Shown: positions 7,971 through 18,100 of the stretch, piece by piece
How the letters are laid out: every line of letters begins with the position of its first letter
Numbering within the stretch: the first letter of the stretch is position 1
NCBI RefSeq assembly: GCF_017874715.1
Contig: NZ_JAGGLR010000013.1
Location: 124,001-188,000, forward strand
Source: Streptomyces iranensis
GTDB lineage: Bacteria; Actinomycetota; Actinomycetes; Streptomycetales; Streptomycetaceae
Direction: 5' to 3'
DNA length: 64,000 nucleotides
Notes under the pieces: generated by a model
The model's database searches: none
What the model saw: the letters and a program-made list of their open reading frames with translations, nothing else
What the model was told of the DNA's origin: nothing
Made by a program: the position numbers and the translations under genes

Positions 7971-10739
7971 CTACAGCGCCTCTTTGCGGGTGAGATGGGT
8001 GAAGGCCACCCAGCCGGGCAGCACCGGCAGCCAGAAGACCATCAGCCGGAAGAGCAGCACCGCGGGCGCCGCCGTCTCGTACGGCAGCCCGGCGAAGGTC
8101 AGACCCGCGATCAGGGCGGCCTCGACCGCGCCCACACCGCCGGGAGTGGGAGCCGCCGACCCCAGGGCGTTGCCCGCGAGGAAGACGACGGCGATGCTGG
8201 CGTAGCTCAGCTCACCGCCGAACGCCCGGATCGCGGAGTCGAGGCACATCACGTTCGCGGCGGTCAGCAGCAGGGTGCCGCCGATGCCGGCGAGCAGCTT
8301 CTTGGGCCGCTGCAGCACGTCCAGCATGCGCGGCACGACGCCCGCGAACAGCGACCGCACCCGGGTGGAGACGAACTTCCGCAGCACGGGAATGGCGGTC
8401 ACCACCAGGACCAGGACGGCGGCCGTCAGCAGCCCGGCGATCACCGTCCGGGACGGCGAGAGCGCCGGGGTGCGCTCGGTGCCGGTGATGTAGCCGAAGG
8501 TCAGCAGCAGCACGATATGGCTGGCGAGCCCGAACAGCTGGGACGCGCCCACACTGGCCACCGCGAGCCCCGGCCGCACCCCCGCGCGCTGCAGGAAGCG
8601 GGTGTTGAGGGCGACCCCGCCGACCGCCGCGGGCGCCACCAGCTTCACGAACGAGGCGGCCACCTGCGCCAGCACCGTCCGCCCGAGGGGCACCTTCTCC
8701 GGGACGAAGCCGAGCAGGCTCAGCGCCGCGGCCAGATAGGTGACCGCGGAGAAGACGAGCGCGAAGATGACCCAGATCCAGTTGGCCTCGCCGACCAGGG
8801 CGCCCAGCTTGAGATGGGTGAACTGGGACAGCAGGAAGTACGCGGCGAAGGCCCCGGCGCAGAAGCTGACCAGGGTGCGCGGCTTGATGCGCTCCAGCCG
8901 TTCGGGCTGTATCGGCGCCTGGGGTCTCACCAGCAGCACCTGCTGCCGGATCTGGGAGAGCAGATCCTCCTCGCGGGCGTCCTCCAGGGCCTCCTCGATG
9001 GCGCGCTTCTCCGCCTGCTTCTCGGCCTTGGCCGTCTTACGGTCGCCGACGGCCGTCTCCGGGCCCCCGGCGGCCTCCTGCGCCTCCCGCGTCTCGGCCT
9101 CCCGGGCCTCCTTGGCCTCCTTGGCGGCGTGGGACGCCTCCAGGACGGCCTCCCGATGGCGCTGGGCGCGCTCGCGCGCGAGCTGGCGCAGGGTCGCCCG
9201 GGTGCCCCGGCCGAGTGCCAGGGGCTGGAGCAGCGGAAGGCTTCCGGCGACCGCGTCCGGGCCGAGGACCTCCACCGCGGCGGTCACGGAGCGCTCGGCG
9301 CCCACCCGCAGGCCCAGGGTGGTCAGCAGCTGTGCGATGTCCATGCGCAGCACCACGTCACCGGCCGCGATCTCGCCGCTGCGCAGATCGGTCAGGAAGA
9401 CCGTGCCGTTGCGGTCGACCAGCAGGGCGTCGCTGTCCAGCCGCCGGTGGGCGATCCGCCGCGACTGCAGCGCCTGGACCTGGTGCCAGGCGCCGGCCAG
9501 CAGCTCGTCGGTGATCGCCTCGTCCGGCAGGGCGTGCAGCGGGCGCCCGCCGACGTGCTCGTAGACGAGCATCACGGCGTCCGGGCCCAGCTCGGAGGTG
9601 GCGATCAGCTTGGGCGCGTTGGCCCCGGCCGCGATGGCCGCGTAGGCGAGCAGCGCCTCCTGCTCCAGGGCCTGGCGCAGCGACTGGAGGCTGCGCGGCG
9701 GGGTGATCGTCCGCAGGGTCAGCCGCTGCCAGACGCCGTAGAAGAAGCCCTGGGCCTGCTGCTCCCGGTCGACGACCGTGACGTCCAGGGGCGGGCCGTC
9801 CTCCAGCGTGACCAGATAGCGGCGGCCCCGGTCGCCATGGCCGTGCTCGTCCTCGGGCTCCTCGGCGCGCATGGCGCTGACCGGGTTGAAGCCGACCCTG
9901 CGTAGCCCGGCGAGCAGGTGCTGGCCGGTGGGGCGCACATTGGGGGAGCCGACCGCGTAGAGCGTGCCGTAGGCCACCGCCCAGCCGATGAGCACCGTAA
10001 GGATGATCGAGAACGGTGTGGTGTAGCCGCCCACGAGCACCGCGAAGGCGTCGAGCAGCAGTACGCACCACATGGCCACCCGCCAGCGCGGGCGCCGGGC
10101 CATGCCGACGGCCGTCATATAGGCGATGACGGGGGCGAGATAGCCGTGCACGGGGTCGCTGAAGGTGCCGCCCGGGGCGGGCTGGGTGAGCGCCTCGCGG
10201 AGCGAGCCGGGCGCACCTCTGGCGACCCAGAGGTCCATGGCGAGGGACACCCCGTGGGCCAGCACCGCGGCCAGCACACCGTCGGCGATCCGCAGTCCGT
10301 CCCGTTTGATCAGCCGCTCGAAGGCGAAGGCCACCGGCAGGACGAGGACGGCCACTCCGGCCGTGAGTCCCGCGAAGTCGATCAGTAGCGGGGGCGCCTG
10401 GTCGGCACCGTGCCCGATGTCCTTCTCCAGACCCGCGGTGGTGCCGTGGGCGAAGGCCGCGATGGCGAGCACGACGGCCATGCCGAGGATCCCGAGCAGT
10501 GTCCGCAGCAGATCGGAGGGGCGGTGCACGCGGGCCGGCAGCAGCGGCTCGTCGCCGGAGACCCGGTCCACATGGCCCTCCGGCCCGTCCGGGCCGCAGT
10601 CATCCCCCGAGCCCGGGACCTCTGCCTCTGGCCGACCGGACGGTGTCGTGGAGGGCGGCAACGCCTCCGGGGTGCGGGCCTCCTCCTCCGGAGGCTGCGC
10701 ACCCTGGTGCTTCGCCGTCTCTTCTTGATCTCGTATCAC
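7971..10739 (-). CDS. Membrane fusion: N-terminal TM block, kinase-like domain, LPG-synthase/flippase TM domain
   Basis: 922 residues. After a disordered acidic N-terminus (1-75) comes a membrane block of about six segments (75-330). A cytosolic region (about 335-500) resembles a decayed phosphotransferase or protein kinase: MLVYEHVGGRPL hinge and a FLTDLRSGEI segment where a DFG-type motif would sit, but no HxDxxxxN catalytic loop. A charged Glu/Lys/Ala coiled coil follows (about 525-610), then an eight-or-so-segment domain (630-915) of the lysylphosphatidylglycerol-synthase/UPF0104 type with PTPGGVGAVEA. It is probably a lipid-linked transporter regulated by its kinase-like part; the substrate is not readable. 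Confidence 0.75.
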   Translation of the reverse strand: MIRDQEETAKHQGAQPPEEEARTPEALPPSTTPSGRPEAEVPGSGDDCGPDGPEGHVDRVSGDEPLLPARVHRPSDLLRTLLGILGMAVVLAIAAFAHGTTAGLEKDIGHGADQAPPLLIDFAGLTAGVAVLVLPVAFAFERLIKRDGLRIADGVLAAVLAHGVSLAMDLWVARGAPGSLREALTQPAPGGTFSDPVHGYLAPVIAYMTAVGMARRPRWRVAMWCVLLLDAFAVLVGGYTTPFSIILTVLIGWAVAYGTLYAVGSPNVRPTGQHLLAGLRRVGFNPVSAMRAEEPEDEHGHGDRGRRYLVTLEDGPPLDVTVVDREQQAQGFFYGVWQRLTLRTITPPRSLQSLRQALEQEALLAYAAIAAGANAPKLIATSELGPDAVMLVYEHVGGRPLHALPDEAITDELLAGAWHQVQALQSRRIAHRRLDSDALLVDRNGTVFLTDLRSGEIAAGDVVLRMDIAQLLTTLGLRVGAERSVTAAVEVLGPDAVAGSLPLLQPLALGRGTRATLRQLARERAQRHREAVLEASHAAKEAKEAREAETREAQEAAGGPETAVGDRKTAKAEKQAEKRAIEEALEDAREEDLLSQIRQQVLLVRPQAPIQPERLERIKPRTLVSFCAGAFAAYFLLSQFTHLKLGALVGEANWIWVIFALVFSAVTYLAAALSLLGFVPEKVPLGRTVLAQVAASFVKLVAPAAVGGVALNTRFLQRAGVRPGLAVASVGASQLFGLASHIVLLLTFGYITGTERTPALSPSRTVIAGLLTAAVLVLVVTAIPVLRKFVSTRVRSLFAGVVPRMLDVLQRPKKLLAGIGGTLLLTAANVMCLDSAIRAFGGELSYASIAVVFLAGNALGSAAPTPGGVGAVEAALIAGLTFAGLPYETAAPAVLLFRLMVFWLPVLPGWVAFTHLTRKEAL

Positions 10740-11068
10740 CAGTCACCGCCCGGAAGATGGTGGCATGGCCGGGCTGCGGAGGGGGGCATCAGGGTGCATT
10801 TCGGGGACGTGGACCCCGAATGGTACGCCGTGCTGAGGATTCCCGCACAATGCGTGATCGAACCGCGACCCGGCCCGGAGCGGGCCCGCCGCCACCCTGC
10901 GCGGGGCGTGCGCTGGTGCGCTCCGCGGGGCGTGCGGAGGGGGTGCGGTGGTGCGGGTCCGCGGGGCGTGCGGAGGGGGTGCGGTGGTGCGGGTCCGCGG
11001 GGCGTGCGGAGGGGCGTGCGGCGCGGCTGTCTTCGGGGTTGTCGGAGGGGTGCGGCAGGATTGGGCGG
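10740..11068. other. Intergenic region with minisatellite
   Basis: 329 bp between the divergent flippase-fusion and ATL genes. It should hold both promoters, but I could not assign convincing -35/-10 pairs. The right half is G-rich tandem repeat (separate entry). Long frames in this stretch are products of the repeat and lack recognisable protein features. Confidence 0.5.
10923..11014. repeat. 36-bp tandem repeat
   Basis: Two identical 36-bp units (10923-10958, 10959-10994) plus a 20-bp partial third, each starting CCGCGGGGCGTGCGG. A degenerate copy precedes them. The array ends about 55 bp before the ATL start codon. Confidence 0.85.
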
Positions 11069-11449
11069 ATGAGCCGGGAGAACAGGGAGCCGGAGGACGG
11101 GGACAGCGCCGAGGAGCTGCCCGAGTACGCCGAGCGGGTGCTGGAGGTGGCCGAGCTGATCCCCTCCGGCCGCGTGATGACCTACGGGGACGTCGCCGAA
11201 TGGCTGGAGGAGGGCGGCCCGCGCCAGGTGGGGCGGGTGATGGCGCTCTACGGGGGAGCCGTGCCGTGGTGGCGGGTGGTGCGCGCGGACGGTGTGCTGC
11301 TGCCCGGCCATGAGCTGCGCGCCCTTGGCCACTACCGCGAGGAGGGCACCCCGCTGCGCGAGGCGGCGCGCTCGGCCGAGGGCCATGTGCCGCGGATCGA
11401 CATGGCCAGGGCGCGGTGGGACGGCGGCGGGCAGGACCACGGCCGGTAG
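11069..11449 (+). CDS. Alkyltransferase-like (ATL/MGMT-fold) protein
   Basis: 126 residues holding only the DNA-binding domain of O6-alkylguanine-DNA alkyltransferase: IPSGRVMTYGDVAEW helix-turn-helix and a VPWWRVV motif. In MGMT this motif is PCHRV with the alkyl-accepting Cys; here Trp replaces Cys, as in ATL proteins that bind O6-alkylguanine without repairing it and recruit nucleotide-excision repair. ATG 11069 starts at the conserved region with AGGA upstream; the frame is open further upstream through repeats but that part has no protein character. The adjacent adnAB genes fit a DNA-repair role. Confidence 0.85.
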   Translation: MSRENREPEDGDSAEELPEYAERVLEVAELIPSGRVMTYGDVAEWLEEGGPRQVGRVMALYGGAVPWWRVVRADGVLLPGHELRALGHYREEGTPLREAARSAEGHVPRIDMARARWDGGGQDHGR

Positions 11450-11744
11450 CGGGGCGGCTTTCGGAACCGCGGCGGGACCGGGGCGGCCGTCCTCGGGGGC
11501 GGCGGACGCGCGGCCGTACCGGGGCGCGATGAGCGCGGGGCCGGACGCGTGTGGGGCGGGCTCGCGGCCGTACGGGCGTCCGCTGAGCGTGAGCCCGTAC
11601 CGGTGTGCCGTGAGCGCGAGGCCGTACCGGCGTGGGGCGGGCTCGCGGTCGTACCGGCGGTATCCACAGCCATACGGGTGAGGCCCCGCAGCGCATGAGA
11701 GGCTGTCCCGCACCCAGCGAACCCACCAGGACCGGCGATCCAAC
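11450..11744. other. Intergenic region with degenerate repeats and a DnaA-box-like site
   Basis: 295 bp without a credible gene. It contains several diverged copies of a GGCCGTACCGG-type motif, and a GGGGCGGGCTCGCGG block occurring twice about 85 bp apart. GTATCCACA at 11660-11668 resembles a DnaA box with one change. The adnA promoter must be here, but no clear hexamers were found. Confidence 0.45.
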
Positions 11745-14700
11745 GTGAGCCCCTCCCCCTCGTCCCTTCCGCGGCAGCGGCAGGCACGGCAGCCGTCCTC
11801 ACGGCAGTCGGCCCAGGGCGTCTACCGCCTGCTCCGTCATCGGCCGGAGCCAGGTGCCCTTCCTGTCCTGGACGCACGGCAGCGCGCTGTGGTTGAGCAC
11901 CGGGGCGGTCCTTTGCTGGTGCTCGCCGGGCCCGGCACGGGCAAGACGACGACGCTCGTGGAGGCGGTGGCCCGCCGGGTGCGCGAGGGCGCGGATCCCG
12001 AGCGGCTCCTGGTGCTCACCTTCAGCCGTAAGGCGGCCGTCGAACTGCGCGACCGCATGGCCGCGCGCCTGGGCGGCGCGGGCGCCCCGCGGGCCACGAC
12101 CTTCCACTCCTATTGCTACGCACTGGTCCGCGCCCACCAGGACGTCGACCTCTTCGTCGACCCGCTGCGGCTGCTCTCCGGACCGGAGCAGGACGTCGTG
12201 GTCAGGGAGCTGCTCGCCGGCCAGGCCGAGCTGGCGAGCGAGGGCCGGGCCTTCGTCCGCTGGCCGGACGACCTGCGCGCCTGCCTGACCACGCGGGGCT
12301 TCGCCGACGAGGTGCGCGCGGTGCTGGCCCGCAGCCGGGAGCTGGGCCTCGGCCCACGGTCGCTGGGGGAGTTCGCCGAGCGCACCGGGCGCCCCGACTG
12401 GTCCGCCGCGGCCGGCTTCCTCGCCGAGTACCTCGACGTCCTGGACGCCCAGGGGGTGCTGGACTACGCGGAGCTGGTGCACCGCGCGGTGCTGCTGGCC
12501 GGGCGGCCGGAGGCCGCGGCCGAGCTGGCGGGGCGGTACGACGCGGTGTTCGTCGACGAGTACCAGGACACCGACGTGGCCCAGGGGCGGCTGCTGCGGG
12601 CGCTCGCGGGCGGCGGCAGGACCCTGCTCGCCTTCGGCGACCCCGATCAGTCCATCTACGCCTTTCGCGGCGCCGACGTGGGCGGCATCCTCCGGTTCCG
12701 CGAGGACTTCCCGCGGGCGGACGGGCACCCCGCCGACATGGAGGTCCTCACCGTCTCCCGCCGTTCGGGGGCCGCGCTGCTCGCTGCCACCCGGCAGATC
12801 ACCGGCCGGATGCCGCTCACCCGGCTGCCCGTGCGAGCCGTAAGGGCGCACCGGGAGCTCGCGGCCACCCGCGACGGCGGCCGCGTCGAGGCGTACACGT
12901 ACCCGACCGCGGGCGCCGAGCTCGACAATGTGGCCGACATCCTGCGCCGCGCCCATCTGGAGGACGGGGTGCCTTGGCGTGAGATGGCCGTCCTGGTGCG
13001 CGCCGGGGGGCGCTCGATCCCGGGGGTGCGCCGGGCGCTCACCTCGGCCGGAGTCCCCGTCGAGGTGGACGGCGATGACATCCCGCTGCGCCATGAGCCC
13101 GCCGTGGCCCCCCTGCTGACGGCGCTGCGGGCCGCCGCCACGGCCGCGCTGCCGGACAGCGGCGGGCTGTCCGCGGTCCTCGGCGTCGAGACCGCCCTGA
13201 CCCTGCTCGCCTCGCCCCTCGGCGGTATGGACGCCGCCGATCTGCGCCGCCTGGGCCGCGCGCTGCGCGAGGAGGAGCGGTCCGCCGGGCGGGCGGTGCC
13301 GCGCCCCTCCGACGTCCTGCTCGCCGAGGCGCTCGCCGAGCCGGAGCGCCTCGCCGTCCACGACCCGGCGTACGCGCGCGGCGCCCAGAACCTCGGGCGG
13401 CTGCTGCGCACGGCCCGGGAGGCGCTGGCCCGGGGCGGCACCGCCGAACAGGCGCTGTGGGGGCTGTGGGACGGCACCCCCTGGCCCGGCCGACTGGAGC
13501 GGGCCGCCCAGCGCGGCGGCACCGCGGGGCGGAACGCGGACCGTGACCTGGACGCGGTGTGCGCGCTGTTCGAGGCCGCCGCGCGCGCCGAGGAGCGCAC
13601 CGGCGGCCGCGGCGCCCTCAACTTCCTGGCGGAGATCGACGCCCAGGACATAGCCGCCGACACCCTCTCCCGCCGGATGGTCCGCCCCGACGCCGTACGG
13701 CTGATGACGGCCCACCGCGCCAAGGGGCTCGAATGGGCCCTGGTGGTCGTCGCGGGGGTGCAGGAGGGGCTGTGGCCCGATCTGCGGCGGCGCGGCTCGC
13801 TCCTGGAGGCCGACCGGATCGGCCGGGACGGGCTGGCCGAGCCGCTGCCGCCGGGCGCGCTGCTGGCCGAGGAACGGCGGCTGTTCTATGTGGCGGCGAC
13901 GCGCGCCAAGGAGCGGCTCGTGGTCACCGCCGTCAAGGCCGCCTCCGAGGACGGGGACCAGCCCTCCCGCTTCCTCGCCGAACTGGGCGTCCCGCCCACC
14001 GACGTCACCCAGCGGCCGCGCCGTCCGCTGTCCGTCGCCGCGCTCGTCGCCGAGCTGCGCGCCACCACCGTCGACCCGGACGCCTCGGAGGCGCTGCGCG
14101 ACGCCGCCGCGCGCCGCCTGGCACGGCTCGCGGCGCTGCGCGACGAGGAGGGCCGCCCGCTGGTCCCGGCCGCCCACCCCTACCGCTGGTGGGGGCTGTA
14201 CGAGCCGACGCACAGCGAGGTCCCGCTGCGCGACCGGGACCGGCCCGTGGCGCTCTCCGGCAGCGCGCTCGACCAGCTCGTCAACACCTGCTCGCTCCAG
14301 TGGTTCCTGGGGCGCGAGGTGAAGGCGGACGCGCCCTCGACGGCCGCCCAGGGCTTCGGCAACGTCGTGCACGTCCTGGCCGACGAGGTCGCCTCCGGCC
14401 GTACCCCGGCCGATCTCGCGGTCCTCATGGAGCGCCTGGACTCCGTATGGGACGCGCTCGCCTTCGACGCCCCCTGGAAGTCACGGCAGGAGAAGGAGCA
14501 GGCACGGGCGGCCCTGGAGCGCTTTCTGCGGTGGCATGTGATGGAGCGCGGCGGCCGCACCCCGGTCGCCACCGAACACTCCTTCGACGTCACGCTCGAA
14601 GCCGACGTCTATAAGGTGCGCATCCGCGGCAGCATGGACCGCGTCGAGACGGACGCCCAGGGGCGCGCCTATGTGGTCGACTTCAAGACCGGTAAGCAGG

Positions 14701-15047
14701 CCGTGACCCGTGGCGACGTCGAGCACCACCCCCAGCTGGCGGTCTATCAGCTGGCGGTGCGCGAGGGCGCCGTGGACGACGTCTTCGACGGCGGGCGCCC
14801 CGGGCCGGGCGGCGCGGAGCTCGTCCAGCTGCGGCAGGGCGCCGCCAAGAAGGACGGCGGCGACGACGTCCCCAAGGTCCAGGCCCAGGAGCCACTGGAC
14901 GGGGAATGGGTGGGGCAACTGCTCGCCACCGCGGCCGGGCGCGTCCTGGACGAGCGGTTCACCCCGAGCACGGGCGACCACTGCGAGCGCTGCGCCTTCC
15001 GGGGCGCGTGCAGTGCGCGGGCGGAGGGGCGTCATGTGGTCGAGTGA
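11745..15047 (+). CDS. adnA: AdnA-like helicase-nuclease subunit (UvrD motor plus RecB-type nuclease, Fe-S)
   Basis: 1100 residues. UvrD/Rep superfamily 1 motor: Walker A AGPGTGKTTT (about 60), VDEYQDTD (about 269), GDPDQSIYAFRG, TAHRAKGLEW and YVAATRAKE. The C-terminal PDDEXK nuclease has GSMDRVE and VVDFKTGK (about 979). A Cys in NTCSLQWF and a terminal CERCAFRGAC make the four-Cys iron-sulfur staple of AddB/Cas4-type nucleases. With the next gene it forms the actinobacterial AdnAB complex that resects double-strand ends. The name adnA follows gene order in mycobacteria (adnA, adnB, then nudC, mrx1, uvrD2, whiB7). The locus has been reported essential in Streptomyces. The GTG start has only a weak AGGA site. 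Confidence 0.88.
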   Translation: MSPSPSSLPRQRQARQPSSRQSAQGVYRLLRHRPEPGALPVLDARQRAVVEHRGGPLLVLAGPGTGKTTTLVEAVARRVREGADPERLLVLTFSRKAAVELRDRMAARLGGAGAPRATTFHSYCYALVRAHQDVDLFVDPLRLLSGPEQDVVVRELLAGQAELASEGRAFVRWPDDLRACLTTRGFADEVRAVLARSRELGLGPRSLGEFAERTGRPDWSAAAGFLAEYLDVLDAQGVLDYAELVHRAVLLAGRPEAAAELAGRYDAVFVDEYQDTDVAQGRLLRALAGGGRTLLAFGDPDQSIYAFRGADVGGILRFREDFPRADGHPADMEVLTVSRRSGAALLAATRQITGRMPLTRLPVRAVRAHRELAATRDGGRVEAYTYPTAGAELDNVADILRRAHLEDGVPWREMAVLVRAGGRSIPGVRRALTSAGVPVEVDGDDIPLRHEPAVAPLLTALRAAATAALPDSGGLSAVLGVETALTLLASPLGGMDAADLRRLGRALREEERSAGRAVPRPSDVLLAEALAEPERLAVHDPAYARGAQNLGRLLRTAREALARGGTAEQALWGLWDGTPWPGRLERAAQRGGTAGRNADRDLDAVCALFEAAARAEERTGGRGALNFLAEIDAQDIAADTLSRRMVRPDAVRLMTAHRAKGLEWALVVVAGVQEGLWPDLRRRGSLLEADRIGRDGLAEPLPPGALLAEERRLFYVAATRAKERLVVTAVKAASEDGDQPSRFLAELGVPPTDVTQRPRRPLSVAALVAELRATTVDPDASEALRDAAARRLARLAALRDEEGRPLVPAAHPYRWWGLYEPTHSEVPLRDRDRPVALSGSALDQLVNTCSLQWFLGREVKADAPSTAAQGFGNVVHVLADEVASGRTPADLAVLMERLDSVWDALAFDAPWKSRQEKEQARAALERFLRWHVMERGGRTPVATEHSFDVTLEADVYKVRIRGSMDRVETDAQGRAYVVDFKTGKQAVTRGDVEHHPQLAVYQLAVREGAVDDVFDGGRPGPGGAELVQLRQGAAKKDGGDDVPKVQAQEPLDGEWVGQLLATAAGRVLDERFTPSTGDHCERCAFRGACSARAEGRHVVE

Positions 15048-15175
15048 CGCTGTCGCGTACGGGGCCGGGGCGGCGCGGCACCGGGTTGACGCCGTCGCCC
15101 GTCGAGCCGTGGCCACGGGGCGGCCGTCGACCGGCGCGGCGGGGCGTGTCGGTGGGCACCGATAGCCTCACTGGA

Positions 15176-18100
15176 GTGTCAGCCCGCATCACCGATCCCG
15201 AGGAGCTCAAGGAACTCCTCGGGATCCCGTTCACCCCGGAGCAGGTGGCGTGCATCACCGCACCGCCCGCCCCGCAGGTGATCGTCGCCGGGGCGGGCTC
15301 CGGCAAGACCACGGTGATGGCCGCCCGCGTCGTCTGGCTGGTCGGCACCGGCCAGGTCGCGCCCGACCGGGTGCTCGGCCTCACATTCACCAACAAGGCC
15401 GCCGGAGAGCTGGCGGAGCGCGTCCGTAAGGCCCTCGTCACGGCGGGCATCGTGGACCCGGACCCGGATCCGGGCGCCACCGAGGAGGCCCCGGGCGACC
15501 CCGTCATCTCCACGTACCACGCCTTCGCCGGACAGCTGCTGAAGGACCACGGGTTGCGCGTCGGCCTCGAACCGAGCGCCCGGCTGCTCGCCGACGCCAC
15601 CCGCTTCCAGCTCGCCGCACGCGTCCTGCGCTCCGCCCCCGGCCCGTATCCGGCGCTCACCCGCCCCTTCGCCGACCTGGTCACCGATCTGCTCGCGCTC
15701 GACGCCGAGCTCGCCGAGCACCTCGTCCCCACCGGGCGGCTGCGCGCGTACGACACCGAGCTGCTGCGGACGCTGGAGGGCACGCGGCTCACCAACGAGG
15801 CGCTGCGCAAGGTGCCCGAGGCCGCCCGCGCCCGCCAGGAGCTGCTGGGTCTGGTCGAGGGGTACCGCGAGGAGAAGCGCCGCCGCGATCTGCTCGACTT
15901 CGGCGACCAGATCGCCCATTCGGCCACCCTGGCCCGGGACCACCCGGAGGTCGGCCGGATCCTGCGCGAGCAGTTCGCGGTCGTGCTGCTCGACGAGTAC
16001 CAGGACACCTCCGTCGCCCAGCGGCTGCTGCTGTCCGGTCTCTTCGGCGGCGGCACCGGACACCCCGTCACCGCCGTCGGCGACCCCTGTCAGGCCATCT
16101 ACGGCTGGCGCGGCGCCTCCGTGGCCAACCTGGACGACTTCCCCGAGCACTTCCCGCATGCCGACGGCCGCCCGGCGGAGCGTTTCGCGCTCAGCGAGAA
16201 CCGGCGCAGCGGCGGCCGCCTGCTGGACCTCGCCAACGGGCTGGCCGCCCCGCTGCGCGCGATGCACGAGGGCGTCGAGGCGCTGCGCCCCGCGCCCGGC
16301 GCCGAGCGGCACGGAGCGGTGCGCTGTGCGCTGCTGCCCACCCACGCCGAGGAGCTGGCCTGGCTCGCCGACTCCATCGCGCACCTGGTGCGCACCGGCA
16401 CCCCGCCCGGTGAGATCGCGGTGCTGTGCCGTACGGCGGGTGACTTCGCGCAGATCCAGGGCGCGTTGGTGGAGCGGGACATTCCGGTGGAGGTGGTGGG
16501 TCTGTCGGGGCTGCTGCATCTGCCGGAGGTCGCCGATCTGGTGGCCGTCTGCGAGGTCCTCCAGGACCCGGGGGCCAACGCCGCGCTGGTCCGTCTGCTC
16601 ACCGGGCCGCGCTGGCGGATCGGCCCCCGCGACCTCGCGCTGCTCGGCCGCCGCGCCCGCGCGGTGGTCTCTTACGGCGGGCCGGACGGGGCGGAGGACG
16701 ATCCGGACCGACGGCTCGCCGAGGCCGTCGAGGGCACCGACCCCGCCGAGGTGATCTCCCTCGCCGACGCCCTCGACACCTTCCTGGAGGCGGGCGGTGG
16801 CCCGGACGACGGGCTGCCCTTCTCGGCCGACGCACGAGTCCGGTTCGCCCGTCTCGCCGCCGAACTCCGCGAGCTGCGCCGCTCGCTGGCCGATCCGCTG
16901 ATGGACATCCTCCACCGGGTCCTGGCCACCACGGGCCTCGAGGTCGAGCTGTCCGCCTCACCGCACGCCCTGGCCGCGCGCCGCCGCGAGACGCTCGGCA
17001 ACTTCCTGGACGTCGCGGCCGCCTTCGCGGGCCGGGAGGGCGGTGCGGCCGTGGACGGCGAGGCCACCCTGCAGGGCTTCCTCGGCTTCCTGCGCACCGC
17101 CGCGCAGTACGAGAAGGGGTTGGACAACGCCCTGCCCGGCGGCGAGAACACGGTCAAGGTGCTCACCGCCCACAAGGCCAAGGGGCTGGAGTGGGATGTG
17201 GTGGCGGTGCCGGGGCTGGTCGCCAAGCAGTTCCCGAGCGAACAGTCCCGCGAGTCCTGGACGGCGAACGCGAAGGTCCTGCCGCACGAGCTGCGCGGGG
17301 ACGCCCGGACCCTCCCGGACGTCACCGCCTGGGACAGCAAGGGGATCGCCGCCTTCAAGGACGCCATGAAGGGGCATCAGCGGACCGAGGAGCTGCGGCT
17401 GGGCTATGTGACCTTCACCCGGCCGCGCTCGCTGCTGCTCGGCTCCGGGCACTGGTGGGGCCCCACCCAGAAGCGTCCGCGCGGCCCGTCGGGCTTCCTG
17501 GACGCGCTGCGCGAGCACTGCGAGGCCGGGTACGGCGAGATCGAGGCATGGGCCGAACCGCCGGAGGAGGGCGCGGAGAACCCGGCCCTGCGGGAGTCGG
17601 CGGCCGACCGGGCCTGGCCGCTTCCGCTGGACCCGGCCGCGCTGCGCCACCGCCGCCGCGCCGCTGATGTGGTGCTCGCCCACCTGGCGCGCATCGAGAC
17701 GGCGGGGGAGCAGCCGACCGCGCACAGCGAGGGGCCCCCCTCGGCGGACGGGGACCTCTTTCCGGAGCCCCCGGAGGAGCTTGAGCCCCCGGAGGAGCTT
17801 GAGCCCCCGGAGGACCCGGAGTGGCCCGAGCCTCCGGAGGATCCTTACGGTTCTTACGAGGACGAGCCCTACGACGGCGCGCCGCACCCCGGCCCTCACA
17901 CCGCGCCGGAACCTGGTGCACCGGAGCCCGATGTGCCCGAAATCACGTCAGAACCGGCCGAGGGCGAACTGGCGCCCGAGGAGGCCCGGCTGGCCGGCTC
18001 CTGGGACCGCGATCTGGACGCGCTCGCCGGAGAGCTGCGCCGGGCCCGCGAGACCGTGCACGAGGTGCCCCTGCCGGGCACGCTCACCGCGTCCCAGCTG

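Noticed and set aside
6360..9905. Very long frame on the + strand antisense to the peptidase and flippase genes
   Set aside because: It is a shadow of high third-position GC in the leftward genes. The opposite strand has clear families with conserved motifs.
10736..11743. Leftward frame opposite the ATL gene
   Set aside because: Product is repetitive Arg/Pro/Tyr sequence derived from intergenic repeats; the + strand carries the recognisable ATL protein.
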